From NCBI GenBank assembly GCA_001179505.1, contig CDMY01000260.1:1-63859 (forward strand): DNA of 63,859 bases, given 5' to 3'. The position numbers and the translations under genes were made by a program. Within the stretch, counting starts at the first letter, position 1. The number at the start of each line of letters is the position of its first letter. Source of the DNA: Vitrella brassicaformis (taxonomy: Eukaryota; Sar; Vitrellaceae). The notes under the pieces are model-generated. The model saw only the letters and a list, made by a program, of their open reading frames with translations, was not told the origin of the DNA and searched no databases. Below are positions 36,445-47,480 of this stretch, one piece after another.

Positions 36445-37155
36445 ATGCGCTTGTCGATCAATTTTTGGGGGTTTTATTATACTTCCAACATCCCCGAGCA
36501 ATGGCAGGGCGTTTTCGATTGCATCTTCGCTGCCTTTTTCGCCATCCTTGGTGTGGTGCTCTTCTCTGTCGGCGTCAGTCTGACGACTCGGGCGGCAGCC
36601 CTCAACCCTGCCGCTGATTTCGAAGCCCTCGGCCGAGTGTGCACCATCACTCACATAGAGTCTTCGGCAAAGCTTATCAGGGTCCCTGAAGATCACACAA
36701 CGATGCCGGCGTATATGAAGACGCACAGCCTACCTGGTGACCGTGGCAACGTCCGCTGCGACGTGAACTACAAGTACTCTTTCACGGCCGGTGACGGAAC
36801 AGCAGAATACACCTCATGGATCGAGACGAAGTCACAGTCCGGCCTCTGCCCACCCGCACCGGCGCTCCTGCACCTAGAGACGTTTGAGAGAGGCGATGTC
36901 GTGGACTGCTGGAGAATTAGAGACGGCAAGGGGAAGGTCGCTGACTCGTACCGATGTGGCAACAAGCCGCACTGCTACAAGATCTTCAACCCTGTGCAAG
37001 AAATCAAGGATCAGAAATCTGACGGGACGGTGTTTATGATAGTGGGGGCAGTGTTTTTTGCAGTGGGCCTTGCATCTCTGCTCTGCGTTCGTTACTGGGG
37101 TTTCTTGCTCCAGCTCGTTACTGGATGGATACGGACAGACAGGCGTGACGATTAA
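36445..37155 (+). CDS. Two-TM protein with Cys-containing lumenal domain (copy R)
   Basis: The ATG at 36445 corresponds to the ATG of copy L. Helix 1 is FDCIFAAFFAILGVVLFSVG and helix 2 is MIVGAVFFAVGLASLLCV. The loop keeps FEALGRVCTI, LHLETFERGDVVDCWRIRDG and YRCGNKPHCYKIFNP but has an extra stretch after RVCTI with different residues. The C-terminus is short (RTDRRDD) and lacks the PGGV tail of copy L. Overall similarity between copies is much lower than in the neighbouring duplicated genes and intergenic DNA. Role unknown. Confidence 0.65.
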   Translation: MRLSINFWGFYYTSNIPEQWQGVFDCIFAAFFAILGVVLFSVGVSLTTRAAALNPAADFEALGRVCTITHIESSAKLIRVPEDHTTMPAYMKTHSLPGDRGNVRCDVNYKYSFTAGDGTAEYTSWIETKSQSGLCPPAPALLHLETFERGDVVDCWRIRDGKGKVADSYRCGNKPHCYKIFNPVQEIKDQKSDGTVFMIVGAVFFAVGLASLLCVRYWGFLLQLVTGWIRTDRRDD

Positions 37156-38296
37156 CCGAGACGGATGTGTCGAATGTGTTGAATGTGGTGGAAAGGCCAT
37201 GCATGCCTGCATCCATCCATCCATCAATCAGATGGATCAATCAGATGGTGGGCGGGTGCGGCGTGGGGGGCTGGACTGCTCTGGGCTGTCGATGACGTAG
37301 GCTGTGTGTCTTTCTGACCTTTTTTATGGGATCTGTATGGGTGGGCGGTGGGCGGCTGGATGCAGCGTCCGTGCGTTGGCAAATGATCTGAGCTGTAGTC
37401 AGTCAGCTTAGCTTTTTGTCTGACCCGATGGCCAGATGTGTGATGGTGCGTGTGCCCTGACTTAAATCACTTTCCGATGAATCAATGAAATAATCGACAA
37501 AGGCTCTGTCTACCTGCCAGCCGCCCCCAATTTGGCCGCCCCTCATGCGTGCATCCAATGCAGGTCTGCTCGCACACACCCCTATCTCTCACACCGGACA
37601 CGGTCTGCTTGCGGGGTCTGCACCCGGCTGGGGCCTGCGAATGTGCGTGACGGAATGACATGAGAGGTGCTGACATTAACCATCATCGTGTTTTGATCCG
37701 ATTCATGTCCAACGCACGAATGTCCCATCCCCACCCACATCGATGGATGGATGCGGCGATCGATGCACTCACATAAAGCACGACCACCACAGCCACAAAA
37801 AAGGCAACCTGTGAGTGACACACAGCCATCCCCCCACGCGTCAGTCAAAGGGCCCATAAAACCCCCTTTGGTTTGTCTATCTAGCTACCGACACACACAC
37901 ACACACACGTACTCAGACAACAGAGAGGGTGGACCCCGGCACGGCCTCGTGTGAATGCCTCGTGTGAATGGATGGAATCCTCTCTCTCCAAGCTTGCGCA
38001 CGGGAGAAGACAGACACCATCCACGCCAGCAGAGACACAGAAGAGGGAGGCAGAGGAGGGAGGTGAGATTGAGAAGAGGAGGCCAACCAACTGAAAGGAA
38101 ACCAGGGCGAGAGAAAAAAGCAGGCGCACGACGGACGAGACACCGACTGCAATTGACACGTGTGTCTATCGCCCGGTCCCTCTGCACTGGCCAGCTGTGC
38201 CACGGCACCGACTGCACACACAACACACAGAATTCCCCACAGGGCATTCCATTTGTGTGGTCTGCAGCGCACATCCCTCTCTCTGCCGGCCCGGCC
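37156..38296. other. Non-coding part of right inverted-repeat arm
   Basis: The DNA aligns with 25861-27042 in reverse orientation, but I find no preserved reading frame. It holds GATC-type repeats near 37205-37245 and a (CA)n tract near 37890. Confidence 0.5.
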
Positions 38297-38520
38297 TTAC
38301 CCGCCCGACGCCATGGCCTGGAACCGCTGAGCTCTGAAATTCGTCACCGGGCCCAGTGAGCGGCCTACACAGACACACGCACACACACGTTGCCATCGTC
38401 CTTTTCTGTCTGTCTTGCGTCCTTTTCTGTCTTGTGCTCCTGGCCGGCCGCCCCGTATGCTCACGTGAGGTGTAAGAGCCGGTATTAAAGAAGACCTGAT
38501 TGCCCACCTGACCACGTGTC
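38297..38520 (-). pseudogene. Orphan 3' fragment of the 24.4 kb membrane-protein gene
   Basis: This encodes RSLGPVTNFRAQRFQ to the stop (38297-38299) and, upstream on the minus strand, a changed version of the preceding exon. The first exons of the parent gene are missing. The parent's intact copy is at 24386-25860, so this arm is the derived one. Confidence 0.75.
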
Positions 38521-38525
38521 AAACC

Positions 38526-38760
38526 GACAGCACAAGAGGACGGCATGACAGAGTGAGGCACAGACAGACAGACAGACAGAGAAGGACAGACAGACAGGTT
38601 CAGGCATGCGCAGGGAAAGAGACAGAGAGAGAGAGATGAGCACGTCGGTGTGTGTGTTGTGCAGGCGTATGCGGCGAATGCGTGAGGACTGATGGATGGA
38701 TGGATGGATGGAAGGATACGGACAGACAGAAACGAGTACGTGCGAATCTGTTGAATGTGT
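38526..38760 (+). repeat. Third, truncated copy of the duplicated cassette
   Basis: Directly after the right arm, ACAGCACAAGAGGACGGCAT followed by GA repeats the end of the secreted-protein gene (36014-36035), then diverged sequence matching 36110-36230, including TTGTGCAGGCGT and the GATGGATG run. It is in direct orientation relative to the right-arm gene. Confidence 0.65.
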
Positions 38761-39297
38761 TGACATTGTATCAAGTCGCACTCACACGAAAGACTAAGCT
38801 TCTTGACGAGATGCGTTTTGGCGAGTCTTAAGATACACACGCACACACATCGATCACGACAGCCAGCCAGCCAGTCCATCGAGATGAAAAACGGCCACGT
38901 ACGTGTACCTGACGGACCACAAGTGGGTGTGTGGGGCGTGAGCAGCCAGACACTGCATGTGACACTCGACTCACATTGTCACTGCGGCACTTCATCCGTC
39001 CCCTCACTCCTTGCATGGTGTTTCAAACCATTCACCCTCTCTCCGTCCGCACACACCGCAGACACAATCTTGTACAAGAGAGAGAGAGAGAGAGAGCGGG
39101 AGGAGGAGAGCCACACACGCCTCCCCTCCCTCCCCTCCTCTCCCCACCCGCAGCCATACACACAACACACTTCGGCGACGAAGCTTGCCGCCTCAGTCAG
39201 CCGCCACCCACTCTACCCTACAACGCCACCTCGAACCCAACTACCCCCACCCTCTGGCTTGATGTATGTGGTTGGTGGATGTGCCGGGTGGGTTCGA
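38761..39297. other. Intergenic, no gene recognised
   Basis: It holds a (GA)n tract near 39077-39098 and CA-rich stretches. No motif-bearing frame is present. Confidence 0.45.
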
Positions 39298-39952
39298 TCA
39301 GGCCATGGGCCCGTGGGTGATGGGTTGCGAGTTGAGGGCCTTGATGGGGTTGTTGGAGCGGTCCGGCAAAATGCAGTCCGGATGGATACCCGCTCTGTCA
39401 GGCAGTCAGTCAGTCGTGACACACAAAAAACACACACGAATGACACACCACACAAGACAAGACGGTCGACACACAGTGTGTGAGAGATCTGTGCTGTGTG
39501 AGTGCTCAGAACTGACTGACCTCTGGAGGTTCATGCGCTCGTGCCACCAGGGCCAGAGAACGGCGTGAGTGTCCTTGTCGTTCTTGATGCCATACGACCT
39601 GTGACAGAGAGAGACAGAGACACCTTTGCGTGTGCGCGGGTGTAGGGTACGTCCACACAGGCAGGCAAGCGGGCAGCTGCCGCTTCCGGGAGTGGGGCAG
39701 TGTTGCGCTGGTCTTGCTTTTCTCTGCTGACCCTCTGCTGTCTGTCTGTGTGTCCCTCCACCCTCCCACCCTCTCTCCCTCCGTCAGTGTGTGTGTGTCT
39801 GTGTGTGTGTGCGTGTGGCTTACCATCGGGCGTAGATATCGCCGAAGACGACGAAGGCTACGGAGGCGCGCATGGTCCGCACGCACCACTTGTCGGGCAT
39901 GAGGATGCCCTTCTTCCCATAGTAAAGCGCCAAACGAGGCGCCGACAGAAAC
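39298..39952 (-). CDS. Conserved-looking ~100-aa protein, possibly mitochondrial
   Basis: Three exons join in perfect phase. Exon 1 (39952 to about 39825) starts MFLSAPRLALYYGKKGIL and ends GDIYARW. Exon 2 (about 39600-39530) has SYGIKNDKDTHAVLWPWWHE. Exon 3 (39397-39298) ends NSQPITHGPMA and TGA. Both introns split codons in phase 2 and have clear GTAAGC/GTCAGT donors and CACAG/GACAG acceptors. The aromatic-rich sequence without low complexity is unusual in this window and suggests a constrained protein. Small size and a mildly basic hydrophobic N-terminus would fit a respiratory-chain accessory subunit, but I recognise no family and this is a guess. Confidence 0.6.
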
Positions 39953-40243
39953 ATCTTCGCAACCTGTTACTCCCTCCCAGCAGCTTCCCTCCGGCACTGC
40001 CACGGTTTCAGGGAGCACCCTACACGATTTTGCGAGCTGGCGTGCAGAGTTCCCTTCTCCTCAGAGCGTTTGCAGCAGTCCCAACTCGTGAGGACGAGGA
40101 GGATCCCTCGAGTGATCGCGGTTATCTTCCTGCTCAGTTCCGTCATTGATTGAGTCGCGGCGAGCGAGCAGTATTGCACGTGAAGTGAGTGCGGGATCCT
40201 CGTCTGTAAGTGTGTTGCCAGGCACAGGCATGGCTGAGGGATG

Positions 40244-43200
40244 ACCATGGACGCCCTGTTCGCGGCCTTTGTGCCTGGGAGTTCTGAGGCCGTCAGCCAA
40301 TGTGCCCATTGGGAGACCAACCTACCTCAGGCTCAGCGGCAGCAGCAGCAACAGCAGCAGCAGCAGCAGCAGCCAGAGGGAAGGAGGAAGGACGTAGCGA
40401 AGAACAGCAGCAGCAGCAGCAGGGCCAAGGACAGCAATCCCAGGCATAACCTGAAGCTCAAGAGGCCATCCATCAGCTGCAGCTGGTCCATCCACGACTG
40501 TAAGCTCACTCTCCCTCCTCCCTCCCCCCCATGGCGTGGCCCATGCCATCGGATGTCATGTGTCTGTCTGTCTGTGTGCATCCGGCTGTCCATCCATATA
40601 TCAGTTGAGGAGAAGACCTTCCTCTCCGAGGGAGCATACGGGCGCGTGTACAAGTCTGAGTTCACCCCTGGGCGGCAGACGGTGGCCCTCAAGAGGCTGC
40701 AGCGGACGGAGTCGCGGCGGGACGGCAGGAAGGAGGAGCACAGGGAGAGGGACCCTTTTGAGGCCGCTGAGGGGGTACGTCACGTCAGTCATTCTGACAC
40801 ACACACACCCGCAGATGCCAGAGAGAGCAACACGACTGACTCTGTGTGTGTCTGTGCAGATTCCGATCATCATCTTCCGCGAGCTGATGTTTCTGCAGGA
40901 GCTGAGTGAGCGATCTGCAAACATGGGGTGGCTCGGCTCATCAACCGACGATTTCTATCTATCATGCGTGTGTGTGTGGGGGATGGTGGGTGGTGTGGCT
41001 GCAGAGCACAGGAATATCGTGCGCTACTTCGGCACTCTCACAGACAGTAAGGCAACACGCACACACACACACACACAGAGAGAGAGGGAGAGAGAGGACC
41101 CCTGTAAGTGTGTGTGTGTGTGTCCATGCACACAAACATCAGGGCCCGGCGTGTCGCGTCACGGCAGTGACGGCAGCTTGTCGAGCGACAGCCTGCGGGA
41201 GGAGCAGAAGGATGACTATTCGGCCAACATGATCTTCGAGTACGTCAACCACACCCTCCACTACCTCATTAACTACAGGGCCGGGCCGCACAAGGCGCAG
41301 CACTCAAACCCCTTCACAAACCTGGGCAACAAACTGCCGGTAAAAAAGCTAGTGTGTGTTCGGAAATGAAATGCCTCACGAACGATTCGATTGTCCGTGT
41401 GGTTTGGTGTGCGCAGTTCTCGGCTTTGGAATTTCGCGTGTTGCTGAAGCAGCTGCTGGATGGGCTCAACTACTGCCACAGCCACGGCATCCTGCACAGG
41501 GACATCAAAGGTAGGTCAGCCACCATGCCATGCCCATACACAGAAGAAAGCACTGCCACTGCATCCCCTTTGTGTGTGTGTTGGGGGGGGTCAGCCGCGA
41601 ATGTGTTGGTTGACACGCGGGGCCGGCTCAAGATCATCGACTTCGGCCTGGCGGCGCGCACCAAATCCGGAGAGTCGCACATGTGCACCAACGTCTGTAC
41701 CTACCCCTACAGGCCACCTGGTGGGGACTCCCCGGCCCCGCCCCGCCCCTCTCATCATTGCCTCTCTGTGTGTGTATGTGTGGCTGTCGCGGTGTGTGTG
41801 TGTGCGTGTGTGTGTGTGTGTGGTGTAGAGGTGCATCTGGGCTACACGGGTTATGGTGCGGACATCGACATTTTCTCTGTGGGCTGCCTGTTCGCCGAGA
41901 TGCTGCTGGGCTTCCACCCCTTCCTCGACCAGCGGGAGCACAAGCACGACGGTCAGTCAGTAGTCAGTGAATGAGTGAATGAGTCACCCTGCCAATCTTT
42001 CCAACCACACACACACGGAGATGGATGGATGGACACGGGTGCTGGTCGGTGTGTTGTGCATGCAGATCATGACAAGAAGGATGGCCACCACATCCCCCCT
42101 GACGACATCTCCCTCTGGATCATGCTCGTGGTGAGTGAGCTCCGCCCTACCCCCCGCCCAGCCACACACCCCGGAAAATCCATCTCTCTCTCTCTCTCTC
42201 TCCCTCCCTGTCTGTGTGTGGCCCATCCCTCCCTCCCTCCCCACCAATCCAATCCGACAGCGTCTCGGTCTGCGGACCCCCAAGGGCCACGAGTGTCCTT
42301 ATGTCGAATTCGGCGGGCCGGAGGAGCGAGACATGATCAGCGAGTTCCTCAAGAGCCTGCCCAACTGGGAGGACAAGTGCCGCAAGTTCGAGCGGCACGA
42401 GCGGGACCACCGGCTGCCCTGGCCCGACCACTTCCTCAACCTCTTCGACCACCCCAACCTGCAGAGGCTCAAACAGTGAGGAGGGAGGGGGAGGGGGAGG
42501 GGGTGGGTGTGGAGAGATTGTGTGTGTGTGTGTGTGTATCTGTGGTTGCGGTAGGTATGACCCTGACGCCTTTGATCTGCTCACAAAGATGCTCAATCCC
42601 AATGGAGGTGAGAAATCGTTAAATCGTTGTGCCGTCGTGAGGGACGAGATGAGATGAGATGGATGGATGGATGTGTGACTTGCAGCCCGTCGCATCACTG
42701 CACACAACGCCCTGCGCCACCCGTTCTTCACCGAGTGGGCGCAGCAGCCCATCCCCGAAACGTGAGACCACACCAGCCCACCCCTGCCACCCACACGCAC
42801 TTCCTCGTGTCTTAATGTGTTTGTGTGTTGATTGCTTCATGACGATCGGTCCATCCATCAGGCTCAGCTGGGCGCTCATTCCCGAGCGGAAGCCGCCCGA
42901 CATGAAGGTGCCCTTCGAGTACGCCGATATCAACGAGGTGCCCCCCTATATGCCGGAGCACGTCAGGCCCCCGCCCCCCTCTGACATCTCCCGGCCAATC
43001 CGCATCCTTCGGGTCCCACACGCACACGCACACCCACACGCCGGGATGTCTGGCATGTCGGTGTCCGCGCCATTCCATCCTCCGCCGCACCCAGGGTCTT
43101 GCCCGCCTGCCTCTGTCGAGGGGATCAACCTCTTCCCCCCGGCCCCGGCCGTGCACGGCCACGCACAGCCAACGGTGCCGGACGAGCTGGTGGACCATCA

Positions 43201-44947
43201 GATCCACATGGCGGGGGGGAGCACTATCAAGGTGCTCAAGCCGCCTGGCATGCCGCCCGGGCCGTTCGTCCCGCGGCAGCCGCAGCACGAGCCGCCGTGC
43301 CTTCCGCCTTTGCCGATAAGGCCCATCTCTCCCCGCCCACCGCCACACGATCGAGACCACCATGCCCACGAGCAGCAGCAGCAGCAGCAGCTCAACGGCG
43401 TGCATCCCCTCGCGCATCCAGAGGACGCCAGCCGGCCCACCTCAGTCGACAAGGACCGGTTTAAGGAGGTCTCAGAAGCGGCGAGAGAGGAGAGCGTCGG
43501 TGTCGGTCGCGGTGTCACCGCAAGCAAGAAGCGAGAGCCACTGCCGCTCCAAGAGGAGGTCGTCAGGAAGGCGGGGCTGGTCAACGGCAACGGCAGTGGC
43601 AGTGGGCGAGCATCCGACAGGGGAGAGAGGCCGCCCCGGCCCCCCCCAAGAGAAGGAGAGAGGCCCGCGCCCCCACCCCCCCTCCCACCACCAAGAGGCC
43701 GTCGATCGCTTTCCCCCTCTCCCCCTCCCCCTCCCCAGCCCCGCCGTGGTGAGCGTGACCGTGACCGTGATCGAGACCACCTCCCTCCCTTGCCCCCATC
43801 TGTCGGGCGCCCGCTGCCAAGCGGCCGCTGCCGAACGGCCAGAGAGAGGGAGGAGAGGGAGAGGGAGAGGGATGATAAGAGGCGGCCCCCACCCGCACCA
43901 CCACCACCTCTCCCCGATGACGTCGACAGGAAACGCGGCCGCCAGCCCCCGCCCCTGCCGGCTCCCCCACGTAAACGAAGCCTCTCCCCGTCACCACGCG
44001 AGCCGAGACGAGATCGAGACCGAGATCGAGATCCTCCCCCGCCACGCAGGAAGCGCGAAAGAGAGCCATATCTTCCCCCCATTGAGGCGGGCTTTCGGCC
44101 GTCGCCTGGCCCGTCCCCTGACATGCGAGATCGGCGTGATAGGGGGAGGGAGAGGGAGAGGGAGAGGGAGAGAGACCGGGAGAGAGACAGAGACAGAGAT
44201 CGGGAGGAGAGAGACAGAGGAGGAAGGTGAGCGCCGACCCAACACACCTTCCCACAGATCCATCCATCCGCTCACTCACACAGCTGCTGGAAGGATGGAT
44301 GGAAATGTGCGTGTGTGTGTGTGTGTGTGCTTGTGTGTTTTGTGTTATGTGTCAGGGGGGGTTTGCGGCCTCGGCGAGACCGAGAGCGATCGGAGGATCG
44401 CAAGAGGGAGATGCGGGAGGAGGACCTCATCGACAAGATCGACAAGGGCAGGGACGCCAGCCTCTTCTTCAAGACAGAGCGGGAGAAGATGCTCCTGCGG
44501 GACAGGGACAGGGACAGAGACGCTGACCGACCCCCACCCAGGTACACCCTTCCACCCTCTCCCTCCCTCCCTCCACCCACCCATCCCCCTATATGTCCCT
44601 GCTGCAGGCGCGATCACCGAGACGGCGACCGTCCCAGGCGGCGCAGCCCGTCGCCACCGCCGGGCCCACCGCCAGCAAAGCGGCTCCGTTCAACGGCAGA
44701 CGGCCCCTCTCCCAGAGAGACACAGAGAGACAGAGAGCGGGAGAGAGACCGAGGAGATCACCGTGTCTCTCCACGTATCTCGCCGCTTGGCAAGAGAGAC
44801 AGGGAGAGAGACAGGGAGAGGGATGAAGGCCGTCGTGTGCGGATGCGTGTGGGGCCTGGAGGGCCTGGGGGTGTGTCGCCGCCCACTGGCCGGAGGGGCA
44901 GGGGGTATGACGGACATGACGGCACGCCGCCCCCACCTGGCACATGA
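40244..44947 (+). CDS. CDK-type (CMGC) protein kinase with long Arg/Asp/Glu/Pro-rich C-terminus
   Basis: The ATG at 40244 opens an N-terminal poly-Gln region. The kinase core is spread over many exons: glycine loop LSEGAYGRVYK and VALKRL lysine (40620-40695), C-helix IIIFRELMFLQEL (40861-40902), EHRNIVRYFG (41008 onward), catalytic loop HGILHRDIKAANVLV split by an intron at 41510-41594, and DFGLAAR. Then YPYRPPEVHLGYTGYG (APE region), DIDIFSVGCLFAEMLLG and ITAHNALRHPFF (42685 onward). The PPExxLG and GCxFAEML pattern is typical of cyclin-dependent kinases. The long tail (42860-44945) is Pro-rich, then RD/RE/SP-rich, like CDK12/13 or splicing-associated kinases. An 8-residue-scale polyQ and (RE/RD)n runs are coded. 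Nuclear transcription or splicing control is inferred. All catalytic residues are present. Confidence 0.85.
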
Positions 44948-45449
44948 CTGACTGACTCTCGTCGGCTGTTTCTGGTGTGGGAGGGTCGAGTGTGGTGGAT
45001 GGGTGAGAAGAGCCAGGCGGCAAGGCTTTTGGCTGTCTGTCTGGCTAGGGAGGGCAGCCCCTGTACACAGAGCACACACAGAGAGAGAGGGAGGAAGGGT
45101 TTCTGCAGTTGTATTTGTTGCCGGCCCCGCCGGGGTGGGATGGGCCGGACGGAGGAGCCTCAGGGATTTTTGCGGATGTGTGGTGATGGTGATGGTGAAT
45201 CGCGGGGAGGGGAGGGATGGGTGGGTGTTGATCAGATTGAGACAGGGTAACTGGCAGGCATTATGGCGACCGACGTGTGTGTGTGTGTGTGTGCGGACCA
45301 CTCGACCGTTCGTTGTCTGCCTTCGAAGGTCAGTCACATCAGTCACACTCTGTCGACAACACACAGGGCATTCACTACACACACATGCACAGAGCCAGCA
45401 GTAAACACATCACCACAGAGACAGAGCAGACAGAGCCCACATGGCTCGC
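44948..45449. other. Intergenic between convergent genes
   Basis: No gene is seen. A (TG)n tract lies near 45276-45294. It is the 3' flank of the kinase gene and of the Pro-rich minus-strand gene. Confidence 0.45.
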
Positions 45450-47246
45450 TCACGTCGCCCACAGCACATCCCACAGCACTCTCGTCACCACCCAGGTCGT
45501 ACTATCTCGCCCAGACCAAACTGACGCGAACCCTGACAACTCACACACACACATGCAAATGCATGCGCACGGACGATTGTGTAGGTGCATATATTGATTT
45601 CTGTCTCTCCTTTGTCGACGCACCTTGGCGCAGGTCCGAGGATCGGCGTAGAGCTTGTAAGGCCTTCCGAAATACCATGACGACGGACTCGACGCAAGCG
45701 CCAGACGACTGCACACAATCACACACAACCACATAGAGATCCATCCATCGACACAAGCAAAGCCCTCCGTCCGTCGCCGTGCTCACCATGCATAGCTCCC
45801 CCCCGCCCCGGAGACACCCCTACCACCACCCCCTGCACGCCCAGCCCTCACCCCACCCCTCTCAGGCTGCTGCGTGCCCTCAACCACCGCCCCAAACCTA
45901 TGCCGCAGCTTGAGCATCTGTCTCGATGGCGACACGCCAGCATCAGCACGTCCGTGTGCATACGCGGGGTTTGGGGTGGCCGGGGGGTGCGTCACGGGAC
46001 GCAGCAGCTGCGGCACTGGCCCCAGGAGGGTGGATGGCGGGGGCGAGCGGAAGGTCCATTGTATGGGGGGCTTGGCCAGGACGTATGGCTCCCACCCACT
46101 GGCGGGCAGAGACACGTGCACGTCGGCGTACGCATCTGCACAGCGCACACACCAGCGGACCGATCAATGCGAGAAAAGGAACCACTCAAGTCACTCACAT
46201 GCCTCTTTGGGCGGCTTCAGCACGTGTCTCCGTCGTCTCCCAACAGGCAGCCCGAACTCAAACGACGACTGCCGACACACACGCCGGCCCCTCTGGCTTG
46301 TCTCCCTCCCCCTCTCCCTCTTCCTCTCAGGCTCGGCCACACCCGCCACCACACCAGCAGGCAGGAAGGTCGGCGGGTGGAAGGGCGGCTGATCCTGAGC
46401 TTCATCTTCATCCTCGCTATTCGAGGGAGGAGGCTTCGGCTGTTCCTGCCCAATGAGGCTGCGCGGGCGTGATGGCCGGGGCAGCTGAGGGGGCGGCCTC
46501 TTCTCCTGTCTGTTCCGCGGTTGGGCTCTTTCCGGTGCTCATCGCGTTCCTCATCGCTCTCCTCGACGGCCATCGGCTGCCGGGCGCTGCGAGACGTCAC
46601 ATAGGCGCTTCTCTTGCCAGCATGCAGAGCCACATCCCCCACACCCACACCCACACCAACGCCCCCCTTGTCGTCTCCCTCTATGTCGATCTGCCCCTCT
46701 TCAGCACTGTAAGCTTTGGCTTTCGGGCCGACAACAGAGGAGATCGTCCCTGCCTTCGGCTTGGCCGGGCCTGCTGGTGGTGGTGGGGCCTTCGTCTTTG
46801 CTGGTGCTCCTGGTGGTGCTGTGGATTGGGCGAGGGAGACCACCTTGCCCTCCACACTTCTCCGCCTCTCTTCCATCGCTGCTTTTGACTTTGGCGGCCC
46901 TTTCCCGACAGACGACACCGACGGCCTCAGAAATTTGGGGCTCTCGTCGATGGCAGCGCCTCCCTCTTCATCGCCAGGGACTGCAGGCATCACATGCATC
47001 AGCCATGCAGATGGATTCCACTCTCAGTCTCTCTCTCTCTCTGTCTCACATACACTTGGCGGTTGGAGGGGGCGGCGGCGGTCGTGGCGGCGCCTTCTTG
47101 CCTGGAGGGGCTGCTGCTGCCGGTTGCCGTGGTAGTGGTGGTGGTTCAGATTTCTCTTTCTCGCTGGCCATGCCGGCGGATGGTGCTGGGGATGGCGATG
47201 GCGGGTCGTAGCTGCCCTCAGACTCCTCGGGGGTGCTCGCACTCAT
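45450..47246 (-). CDS. Hypothetical Pro-rich protein
   Basis: The start is taken at MSASTPEESEGS (47246). Exon 1 is Pro/Lys-rich (PPGKKAPPRPPPPPPTAKC). The large second exon (about 46980-46200) has SPKFLRPSVSSVGKGPPKSK and AEEGQIDIEGDD. On another frame, after an internal junction, it has FEFGLPVGRRRRHVLKPPKE. The exon at about 46140-45790 has ASGWEPYVLAKPPIQWTF. The last (about 45720-45450) has PSSWYFGRPYKLYADPRTC. The aromatic W/Y-containing segments look like real constrained protein. I recognise no family. Exon joins within 46200-46980 are uncertain because the supported frame changes there. Confidence 0.45.
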
Positions 47247-47480
47247 CGGACAAGATGATCCTGACTCTGTCAAAACTCATCCGCACTCCCTCTGTGCGTC
47301 AGATGGAAGGGGTTCAAGTTCCCGCACACGGTGAGACTGCGGGTGGCCCCCATCCTCCCCGTCTCGCGCGCGACGTTCATAAAGGTCTGACTCTGACTGA
47401 GGGCTCAGTCCGTGCAGCTCACACGCACATATGACGGAAAACACCGCACGGCGCACACATGCAGTGACTGTCACTAGCAG

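Larger units (their letters stand above)
34992..38519. repeat. Right arm of the large inverted duplication
   Basis: Reverse-complement counterpart of 25641-29288. It carries the second copies of the signal-peptide and two-TM genes and an orphan 3' fragment of the 24.4 kb gene. Confidence 0.88.
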
